DNA of 5,682 bases from NCBI GenBank assembly GCA_016210805.1, contig JACQTL010000302.1, forward strand, positions 1 through 5,682. The letters are read 5' to 3'. The notes below the pieces were generated by a model, which saw nothing but the letters and a program-made list of their open reading frames with translations, searched no databases and was not told where the DNA came from. Positions within the stretch are counted from its first letter, which is position 1. Each line of letters starts with the position of its first letter. A program made the translations under genes and the position numbers. Below, one piece after another: positions 1 to 5,298 of this stretch. The stretch is from Actinomycetota bacterium (GTDB taxonomy: Bacteria > Actinomycetota > UBA4738 > G016210805).

Positions 1-672
<672 letters not shown>

Positions 673-682
673 CTCCCCTCCC
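673..682 (-). promoter_or_regulatory. Ribosome binding site of the ABC ATPase gene
   Basis: On the minus strand GGGAGGGGAG lies immediately before the ATG. Taking GGGAGG (677-682) as the anti-16S pairing part leaves four bases of spacing. This supports the start at 672. Confidence 0.7.
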
Positions 683-726
683 GCTCGCGACCGCGGGGGA
701 CGGCGACCCCCCCCAGCGCCCGTTGA

Positions 727-755
727 ATCAATACACAGCACTGACGGAGCGTCAA
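727..755 (-). promoter_or_regulatory. Putative sigma70-type promoter for the ABC ATPase gene
   Basis: Read on the minus strand, TTGACG (750-755) is a good -35 box. It is followed after 16 bases by TATTGA (728-733), or after 17 bases by ATTGAT (727-732), which would have a TG one base upstream as in an extended -10. The stretch is visibly AT-rich compared with its surroundings. Initiation near 720 would give a leader of about 48 nt. Inferred from motif match only. Confidence 0.5.
742..754. promoter_or_regulatory. Palindrome overlapping the -35 box, candidate operator
   Basis: TGACG-GAG-CGTCA is a perfect five-base inverted repeat around a three-base centre. It covers most of the minus-strand -35 box and ends 16 bases before the plus-strand -35 box. 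A dimeric repressor bound here would block the ABC promoter and could affect the divergent one. The XRE protein encoded next door is the natural candidate, but that link is inference. The arms are short enough that chance remains possible. Confidence 0.35.
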
Positions 756-770
756 CTTGGGCTGGCGACC

Positions 771-798
771 TTGCACGGGCCTGTGGAAGGAGTATCCT
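771..798 (+). promoter_or_regulatory. Putative sigma70-type promoter for the XRE-domain gene
   Basis: TTGCAC (771-776) matches the -35 consensus at four of six positions. It is followed by a 16-base spacer and TATCCT (793-798), also four of six. Initiation near 805 would give a leader of about 43 nt before the GTG at 848. A (CCGGA)3 tandem lies at 800-814, near the expected start point. Confidence 0.45.
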
Positions 799-837
799 CC
801 CGGACCGGACCGGAGCCCGGTGAGGGCCTGACCATCC

Positions 838-843
838 GGAGGA
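838..843 (+). promoter_or_regulatory. Ribosome binding site of the XRE-domain gene
   Basis: GGAGGA sits four bases before the GTG at 848. It is the only good Shine-Dalgarno match between the in-frame stop at 821 and the HTH region, so it fixes the GTG as start. Confidence 0.7.
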
Positions 844-847
844 CAGA

Positions 848-1501
848 GTGAGCTCCGCCCCGACGGCACCCACGCCCCGCGGGATCCTCCGCCCCCGGAC
901 GCTGGGCGAGGCCCTGAAGCTCCTCCAGCACCGCGCCGGGGTGAACCGGGACGATCTGGCCAGGGACTCCGGCGTCTCCACCGGCGCACTGTCCAACTAC
1001 CTCAACGACGTCTCGGTCCCCTCCGCGGCCACCCTCCGGCGGATCGCCACCGCCCTGGCCTCGCGCCTCTCCGAGGACGCCGACGAGGTGTGGAGCGAGC
1101 TCGGCGGACTGCTCGACCGGGGCGGGCTGCTCCTGACCACGCAGGTCGTGCCCGGCCTGGCCCGCCGCCTGGGGGCCGACCCGGCCAGGCTCTGGTCGCA
1201 GCTCGGAGAGGTCCTCGACCACCCCCTCGACGACCTGGCCGAGTGGTCGCAGGTGATCGAGCACACCCACACCGTGGCCGACTACCGGACCGACCTGTAC
1301 TGGCTCCTGCGGTTCAGCATGCGCCTGCGAGCCCCCCTCCGCGAGGCCACGCCGGAGGACGTGGCCTCCTTCCTGGGGATCCTCGACCCGCGGACCGGCG
1401 CGACGAGCACGGCGATCCAGGCGCTGGGTCGCTTCTACGGCTGGCTCGTGGAGCGCGGCCACCGGGACGACGACCCCGTGGCCGGGCTCCGGGAGGACTG
1501 A
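848..1501 (+). CDS. XRE-family HTH protein with a C-terminal tyrosine-recombinase core-binding-like region
   Basis: I do not recognise this as a named gene. The 217-residue protein starts with a helix-turn-helix of the XRE/Cro type (about 19-72), in which helices around DDLARDSGVSTGALSNYLN and PSAATLRRIATAL fit the family. Residues 70-124 hold an imperfect repeat with a 34-residue offset: WSELGGLLD at 82-90 and WSQLGEVLD at 116-124, each preceded by LA-x-RL. Residues 139-217 (Y146, then REATPEDVASFLG, then IQALGRFYGWLVERG and DDPVAGL) look like the N-terminal SAM-like DNA-binding domain of Xer/phage integrases. The protein ends there, so the Arg-His-Arg-Tyr catalytic domain is absent. There is no signal peptide or TM segment, so it is likely a cytoplasmic DNA-binding regulator. 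The GTG start is supported by GGAGGA at 838-843; an in-frame TGA at 821 excludes a longer form. It lies divergent to the ABC ATPase gene and may control it, itself, or both. The HTH call is firm; the recombinase resemblance is by eye. Confidence 0.85.
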   Translation: MSSAPTAPTPRGILRPRTLGEALKLLQHRAGVNRDDLARDSGVSTGALSNYLNDVSVPSAATLRRIATALASRLSEDADEVWSELGGLLDRGGLLLTTQVVPGLARRLGADPARLWSQLGEVLDHPLDDLAEWSQVIEHTHTVADYRTDLYWLLRFSMRLRAPLREATPEDVASFLGILDPRTGATSTAIQALGRFYGWLVERGHRDDDPVAGLRED

Positions 1502-1502
1502 C

Positions 1503-1533
1503 CCCGGCCCGCCCGGCTCAGGCGTAGGCCGGG
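1503..1533. terminator. Convergent hairpin, possible bidirectional terminator
   Basis: CCCGGCCCGCC (1503-1513) can pair with GGCG and GGCCGGG (1521-1524 and 1527-1533). This gives an 11-bp stem with a two-base TA bulge and a seven-base loop that contains the glyA stop codon. It starts directly after the stop of the XRE gene and would serve both converging transcripts. There is no T-tract on either side, so it is not a classical intrinsic terminator, but such I-shaped GC stems are common at gene ends in high-GC actinobacteria. Confidence 0.5.
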
Positions 1534-2783
1534 AACCGGGACACGAGGTCGAGCACCCGGGACCGGGCCCGTTCCTTCATCGCGCCGTCCCCCGGCGCCC
1601 GGAGGACGTCCCCGACGATCTGGGCGACCTCCTTCATCTCCGGCTCGTCCATCCCGAGGGTGGCCGGCCCCGGGGTCCCCACCCGGATGCCCGAGGCCCG
1701 CATCGGAGGGAGCGGGTCGAAGGGGATCGCGTTCTTGTTGAGGGCTATGCCGACCTCGTCGCACGCGGCCTCCGCGTCCGCGCCGGTCAGGTCCCCGTAG
1801 GGCCGGAGGTCGACCAGGGCCAGGTGCGAGTCCGTCCCCCCCGACACCAGCCTGAGCCCCTCGTCGGCCAGCCCCTGGGCCAGGGCCCGGGCCGTCCGCA
1901 CGGTGCGCTCCGCGTACTCGCGGAAGCCGTCGGTCATGGCCTCCTTTAGGCACACGGCCTTGGCCGCGATGCAGTGCTCGAGGGGCCCGCCCTGCGTCAT
2001 CGGGAACACCGCCTTGTCGATGGCCTTCGCGTGCTCCTCGCGGCACAGGATCATCGCCCCCCGCGGGCCGCGGAGGGTCTTGTGGGTCGTGAACGTGACG
2101 ACGTCCGCGTGGGGGACGGGGCTCGGGTACGCGCCGCCGGCCACCAGGCCGATGAAGTGGGCGGCGTCCACCATGAAGATCGCGCCGACCTCGTCGGCGA
2201 TCTCCCGGAACGCGGCGAAGTCGATCGTCCTGGGGTACGCCGTGAAGCCGGCCAGCACGATCTTCGGGCGGTGCTCGAGGGCCAGGTCCCGGACCCGGTC
2301 CATGTCGATCAGCTCGCTCTCCGGGTCGACCTCGTAGCCGACGAAGTCGAACCACTTCCCCGAGAAGTTCACCGGCGAGCCGTGGGTCAGGTGCCCGCCA
2401 TGGGACAGGACCAACCCGAGCACCCTGTCCTCGGACCGCGGCTCCAGGAACGCCCCGTACACGGCCATGTTGGCCTGGGCTCCGGCGTGGGGCTGGACGT
2501 TGGCGTGCTCCGCCCCGAACAGCTCGCGGGCCCGGTCGATGGCGAGCTGCTCGGTGACGTCCACGAACTCGCAGCCGCCGTAGTACCGGCGGCCCGGGTA
2601 CCCCTCGGCGTACTTGTTGTTCATCGTCGAGCCCAGGGCGGCCAGGACCGCCGGGCTCGCGTAGTTCTCCGAGGCGATCAGCCGGAGCGTGCTGCGCTCC
2701 CTGCCCAGCTCGTCGGCGATGGCTCGGGCCACCTCGGGGTCGGCCTCCTGCAGGGCCTCCCAGCTGGCCGCGTAGTCGCTCAT
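1518..2783 (-). CDS. glyA: Serine hydroxymethyltransferase
   Basis: A PLP enzyme of the cytosol that interconverts serine plus tetrahydrofolate with glycine plus 5,10-methylene-tetrahydrofolate, the main entry of one-carbon units. At 421 residues it has the normal family length and ends in the family's usual way (RFPAYA; PVYA in Escherichia coli). Family motifs: LIASENY (35-41), YAEGYPGRRYYGG (58-70), HGGHLTHGSPVNFSGK (128-143), Asp206 and His209 for the cofactor ring, TTHKTLRGPRG (232-242) with the Schiff-base Lys235, QGGPLEH (264-270) and substrate-carboxylate Arg367 in GIRVGTP. Several usually conserved spots differ: QPHAG for QPHSG (Ala100), VDAAHF for VDMAH, GPRGA for GPRGG, and GPATLG where TTRG or TRRG is usual. 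The core catalytic residues remain, so I expect activity. The ATG lies one base after the rpiB stop, with AGGGGAG seven bases upstream inside rpiB, implying translational coupling. It is the last gene of the operon and converges on the XRE gene. Confidence 0.97.
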   Translation of the reverse strand: MSDYAASWEALQEADPEVARAIADELGRERSTLRLIASENYASPAVLAALGSTMNNKYAEGYPGRRYYGGCEFVDVTEQLAIDRARELFGAEHANVQPHAGAQANMAVYGAFLEPRSEDRVLGLVLSHGGHLTHGSPVNFSGKWFDFVGYEVDPESELIDMDRVRDLALEHRPKIVLAGFTAYPRTIDFAAFREIADEVGAIFMVDAAHFIGLVAGGAYPSPVPHADVVTFTTHKTLRGPRGAMILCREEHAKAIDKAVFPMTQGGPLEHCIAAKAVCLKEAMTDGFREYAERTVRTARALAQGLADEGLRLVSGGTDSHLALVDLRPYGDLTGADAEAACDEVGIALNKNAIPFDPLPPMRASGIRVGTPGPATLGMDEPEMKEVAQIVGDVLRAPGDGAMKERARSRVLDLVSRFPAYA

Positions 2784-2784
2784 G

Positions 2785-3231
2785 TCACAGCTCCCCTCGC
2801 TCGATGGCCGCGATCTGCTCGATCCTGGGGACGTGCCGGCCGCCCTGGAAGACGGTGGCGAGCCACAGGTCCACGATCTCCCCGGCCAGCTCGGGGGCCA
2901 CCACCCGGGCCCCGAGGGCCAGCACGTTCGCGTCGTTGTGCTCCCGGGACAGCCGGGCCAGGTACAGGTCGTTGCAGAGCGCCGCCCGGACCCCGTCCAC
3001 CTTGTTCGCGGAGATCTGCTCGCCCTGGCCCGAGCCGCCGAGCACGATCCCCCGGTCGGCCCGGCCGGCGGCCACCTCCCGGGCCACCGCGGCGCAGAAG
3101 GCCGGGTAGTCCACCGTGCCCTCGGAGTCGGTGCCCAGGTCCACGACCTCGTGGCCCGCCGCCCGGAGGCGCTCCGTGAGCGCGGCCTTCAGCCGGTAAC
3201 CGGCGTGGTCGGAACCGATGGCCACCCGCAC
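2785..3231 (-). CDS. rpiB: Ribose-5-phosphate isomerase B
   Basis: Interconverts ribulose 5-phosphate and ribose 5-phosphate in the non-oxidative pentose phosphate pathway, supplying ribose for nucleotides. At 148 residues it has the usual RpiB length. Visible motifs: GSDHAG (6-11), DYPAF (41-45), the phosphate/anion-hole loop GGSGQGEQISANK (65-77), REHNDANVLALG (96-107) and GGRH (130-133) with Arg132, His133 and Arg136. The loop is of the Mycobacterium tuberculosis type: the catalytic Cys of the E. coli ICGTG motif is missing and a Glu (Glu71, in GEQ) stands where the mycobacterial enzyme has its base, Glu75. Outside the loop the NDANVLALG and GGRH stretches are closer to the E. coli form. 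A GTG start gives VRVAIGSDH; a second GTG two codons later is possible. The ribosome site is weak (GGCGAG in a ten-base gap after the phosphatase gene), suggesting coupling to upstream translation. Some RpiB relatives act on other sugar phosphates such as allose 6-phosphate. Confidence 0.95.
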   Translation of the reverse strand: MRVAIGSDHAGYRLKAALTERLRAAGHEVVDLGTDSEGTVDYPAFCAAVAREVAAGRADRGIVLGGSGQGEQISANKVDGVRAALCNDLYLARLSREHNDANVLALGARVVAPELAGEIVDLWLATVFQGGRHVPRIEQIAAIERGEL

Positions 3232-3241
3232 GGCCGCTCGC

Positions 3242-3847
3242 CTATTCGTCCGGGTCCCACATCGACGTCCGGGCCGGGACCTTCCCGTAGACCCCGTTGA
3301 CCAGCCGGGCGCACCAGTCCTGGAGCTCCCAGGCGACGGCGCGGAAGGTCTCGGGGGGAAGGCCCAGCGGGTCGCTGACGTCCTCGTCGTACGGGTTGCC
3401 CTCGAACCCGGAGGCCCGGAGCTCGGCCGCCTCGGCCACCCGCCGTCGCAGGAGGTCCGGCCCCGGCGGACCCTGGGCGGCCACGGTCGGCCGGGCCTCC
3501 AGCAGCCGGACCAGCTCCTTCAGCGTGAACGTCTTCGCCGCGGCGTCCGGGGCGAGCCGCCGGACCCCTTCCGCGTGCTCCCCGGCCATGGCCAGGACCA
3601 GGTGGGCCCGGTCGAGGTGGTCCCGGACGAGCCGGCGGGCCACGTGACCCGAGATGTCCACGTCGCGCTCCGCGCCCGCCCGCACGCTGTCGGGGTGGGC
3701 CGGCGATCCCTCCCACCCGGAGATCCCCGCCGAGGACACGGTGACGGCGGGGCGGCCGAACCGCTCGTCGAGCAGCTGGCGGAGGAAGCCCTCGGCCAGG
3801 GGGGAGCGGCAGATGTTCCCGGTGCAGACGACGAGGATGTGGGACAT
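3242..3847 (-). CDS. Low-molecular-weight protein tyrosine phosphatase family protein
   Basis: A cytosolic cysteine-dependent phosphatase. The P-loop CTGNICRSP starts at Cys8 and fits C-x5-R-S (Cys8, Arg14, Ser15); the general-acid DP motif is Asp159-Pro160 in VSDPLG. SSAGISGW (38-45) and the DISGHVARRL stretch (64-73) are family-typical. At 201 residues it is about 40-50 longer than the minimal fold; the extra length lies mostly between 105 and 150 and includes FTLKELVRLLE, which I associate with the longer actinobacterial members. The P-loop has Ile at the position where B. subtilis YwlE, a protein-arginine phosphatase in the same gene neighbourhood, has Thr. This favours tyrosine or another phosphate ester over phosphoarginine. 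Arsenate reductase is an alternative name for such folds, but the extra cysteines of thioredoxin-linked ArsC are not evident. It is the first gene of an operon with rpiB and glyA. The ATG at 3847 has no Shine-Dalgarno motif, and a -10-like box lies only 12 bases upstream. Confidence 0.93.
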   Translation of the reverse strand: MSHILVVCTGNICRSPLAEGFLRQLLDERFGRPAVTVSSAGISGWEGSPAHPDSVRAGAERDVDISGHVARRLVRDHLDRAHLVLAMAGEHAEGVRRLAPDAAAKTFTLKELVRLLEARPTVAAQGPPGPDLLRRRVAEAAELRASGFEGNPYDEDVSDPLGLPPETFRAVAWELQDWCARLVNGVYGKVPARTSMWDPDE

Positions 3848-3859
3848 GGGCTGGGGCCG

Positions 3860-3865
3860 AGTCTA
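3860..3865 (-). promoter_or_regulatory. Candidate -10 box of the phosphatase-rpiB-glyA operon, near-leaderless start
   Basis: On the minus strand TAGACT (TAnnnT) lies 12 bases before the phosphatase ATG. With usual spacing, transcription would begin about six bases before the start codon. That agrees with the absence of a ribosome binding site and with the frequency of leaderless mRNAs in Actinomycetota. No convincing -35 box is visible. Confidence 0.4.
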
Positions 3866-3869
3866 GCAT
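3864..3869 (+). promoter_or_regulatory. Candidate -10 box for the membrane-protein gene
   Basis: TAGCAT (TAnnnT) has GGGACA at 3841-3846, 17 bases upstream, matching the last four bases of a TTGACA -35 box. It overlaps the opposing minus-strand -10 candidate by two bases, so the two promoters would compete for polymerase. The leader to 3943 would be about 67 nt. Weak evidence. Confidence 0.3.
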
Positions 3870-3931
3870 CGGCCCCTCCGCGAACCCCCGGGCGGGCCGG
3901 CCGGTCAGATGGGGCAGGGACCGATCCGACC

Positions 3932-3939
3932 GGAGGTGA
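3932..3939 (+). promoter_or_regulatory. Strong ribosome binding site of the membrane-protein gene
   Basis: GGAGGTGA is a full match to the anti-16S consensus, with six bases between GGAGG and the ATG at 3943. It makes this start, and the reality of the gene, considerably more credible than any competing frame. Confidence 0.8.
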
Positions 3940-3942
3940 CGG

Positions 3943-4875
3943 ATGCGAGCGAGGTGGCGCGCGGCGGTGGCCCTGGCGGTGACGGGGGCGGCGCTCTGGG
4001 CCCCGGCCCCGGCGAGCGCCGGCGGGTCGTGGTTCAACTTCGACCGGGACTTCTACCTCGTGGGCGACGTGGTGGCCGGCCGGGCCGCCGGGGCGTCGGC
4101 CACGGTCGCGGCCGAGCCCGTGTACGCGTTCCTCGTGCCGGAGGGCACCGAGTACCGGAGCCGGCGGATCCAGGAGGTGGGGACGCTCGCTGGGGAGATC
4201 CGCTTCGTGAGCCCCTCCCTCCACGGGAACTGGGCCTCGGTGGCCCTCGTTCGCTTCGTGATGCCCGACCTCCCTCCAGGGCGGTACTGGCTGCAGACCT
4301 GCACCATCCCCTGCCGCCGGATCGCGGACACCGGGGCGGGCGGCCTGATCGTGGCCGCGAGCGCCGCGGAGGGGAGGCTGATGGTCAGGGTCGACCGCCT
4401 CCGCGCGGAGCTCTCCATCACCAGGTACCGGCTCCGCCAGGAGGCCAGGGAGCGGTCCGCGGCCGCCGCCCGGGAGGTCAGGGCGGAGCTGGTCCCCGAG
4501 ATCCGTCGCCTTCAGGCCGCCAACGGGACCCTCCGAGCCCGCCTGGCCGTACTGGACCGGGAGGTGCGGGAGGCTCCGGCCCCGACCGCCGCCGGCGCGA
4601 TCCCCGGCTGGGCGGTCGCGCTGATGGGAACCCTCGCGTTCGCGGTCCTCGCCATGCTGGCCCTGCTGCTCCGGGCCCGCCGGAGGGTCGGGCGCCTGCT
4701 AGTCCGCCACGGCAGCCCTGATCTCCTCCTCGGCGATGGCTCCGGCCCGGAGCACGGCGACCTCGCCGTGAGCCAGGTCGACGACCGTGGAGGGGATCCC
4801 CTCGAGGGGGGCCTCCTCGCAGAGGTAGACGGCCACGATCTCGCCGAACAGGCCGGCGAGCTCGTCGCACCCTGA
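3943..4875 (+). CDS. Secreted-domain, coiled-coil, single-pass membrane protein of unknown function
   Basis: I do not recognise this gene. The visible frame is 310 codons. Residues 1-26 form a signal peptide (RARWR, then a hydrophobic stretch, then PAPASA before GG). Residues 27-140 look like an extracytoplasmic beta-rich domain: FNFDRDFYLVGD, PVYAFLVPEGTEY, and VRFVMPDLPPGRYWLQTC, with Cys120 and Cys124 in C-x3-C as a possible disulfide. Residues 145-210 are rich in Arg, Glu, Ala and Leu with heptad-like spacing, probably a coiled coil. Residues 223-243 form a transmembrane helix followed by RARRR, the basic stop-transfer expected on the cytoplasmic side. This predicts a type I membrane protein with the beta domain and coiled coil outside. 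From codon 253 onward the frame is antisense to tsaC; that acidic tail (about 58 residues) may not be under selection. The gene sits alone on this strand, splitting a conserved housekeeping cluster. A sensor, adhesion or envelope role is possible, but nothing decides it. Confidence 0.8.
   Translation: MRARWRAAVALAVTGAALWAPAPASAGGSWFNFDRDFYLVGDVVAGRAAGASATVAAEPVYAFLVPEGTEYRSRRIQEVGTLAGEIRFVSPSLHGNWASVALVRFVMPDLPPGRYWLQTCTIPCRRIADTGAGGLIVAASAAEGRLMVRVDRLRAELSITRYRLRQEARERSAAAAREVRAELVPEIRRLQAANGTLRARLAVLDREVREAPAPTAAGAIPGWAVALMGTLAFAVLAMLALLLRARRRVGRLLVRHGSPDLLLGDGSGPEHGDLAVSQVDDRGGDPLEGGLLAEVDGHDLAEQAGELVAP
4699..4875. other. Antisense coding overlap between the membrane-protein gene and tsaC
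   Basis: The plus-strand frame finds no stop until 4873-4875, while tsaC ends on the minus strand at 4699-4701. The 177 shared bases encode conserved TsaC sequence on the minus strand, so the plus-strand tail is probably a by-product. A plus-strand TAG at 4700-4702, one frame over and overlapping the tsaC stop through CTAG, would end the membrane protein neatly if a single-base shift lay just upstream. Confidence 0.7.
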
Positions 4876-5298
4876 GGGCGTCGGCTCGCCCGAGACGTTC
4901 GCGCTGGTCACCGCGAGCGGGCCGGCCTCCCGGAGGACGGCCAGGGTCAGCGGGTGCCGGGGCATCCGCACGCCCACGGTCTCCCGGTCGCCCCCCAGCT
5001 CCCAGGCCCGGCTCGCGTCGGTCCTCGGGAGGACGATCGTGAGCGCGCCGGGCCAGAACGCCTCCGCGAGGCGGCGGGCCCGGTCGTCGAACCCGGCGAT
5101 CCGCTCCGCCTCCCCGAGCGAGGGCACGAGGACCGGCAGCTCGAGGTCCCCGGGCCTCCGCTTGGCCTGGAACAGGCGAGCGGTGGCCGCCGGGTCGTCG
5201 GGGCGCGTGCCGATCCCGTAGACGGTGTCGGTGGGCAGGACGATCAGCTCGCCGATCGACGCGGCCCGGACGGCCGCCCGGACCTCAGCCGGGAGCAT
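4699..5298 (-). CDS. tsaC: L-threonylcarbamoyladenylate synthase (TsaC/YrdC/Sua5 family)
   Basis: Makes threonylcarbamoyl-AMP from threonine, bicarbonate and ATP, the first step of the t6A37 modification in tRNAs that read ANN codons; the product passes to the TsaD complex. At 199 residues this is the short TsaC type, without the extra C-terminal Sua5 domain. Motifs: LPTDTVYGIG (21-30), AKRRP (45-49), FWPGALTIVL (81-90), VGVRMPRHP (108-116), TSANVSGEPTP (131-141) and PSTVVDL (169-175). The KxRP region reads KRRPGDLELPV, slightly longer than the usual KxRPxxxPL. The ATG at 5298 overlaps the end of prmC by 14 bases, and no Shine-Dalgarno match precedes it, so coupled translation is likely. The same frame stays open upstream to 5505, but that part is antisense-like noise over conserved prmC sequence, so I rejected a longer start. 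It converges on, and its 3' end is overlapped by, the membrane-protein frame. Confidence 0.95.
   Translation of the reverse strand: MLPAEVRAAVRAASIGELIVLPTDTVYGIGTRPDDPAATARLFQAKRRPGDLELPVLVPSLGEAERIAGFDDRARRLAEAFWPGALTIVLPRTDASRAWELGGDRETVGVRMPRHPLTLAVLREAGPLAVTSANVSGEPTPSGCDELAGLFGEIVAVYLCEEAPLEGIPSTVVDLAHGEVAVLRAGAIAEEEIRAAVAD

Noticed and set aside
787..798. AGGA-GTA-TCCT inverted repeat near the XRE promoter.
   Set aside because: Four-base arms overlapping the -10 box are too short to call an operator.
800..814. Three tandem CCGGA units before the XRE gene.
   Set aside because: Only three short units in GC-rich DNA; noted as a possible start-region oddity but not enough to call a functional repeat.
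752..1462. Open frame on the minus strand opposite the XRE gene.
   Set aside because: The plus strand carries a convincing HTH with promoter and ribosome site; the opposite product has no recognisable feature and would overlap the divergent promoter region.
1974..3179. Long open frame on the plus strand opposite glyA and rpiB.
   Set aside because: It is antisense to two strongly conserved enzymes; its product is low-complexity Pro/Arg/Gly-rich sequence with no motif. Long empty frames are expected at this G+C content.
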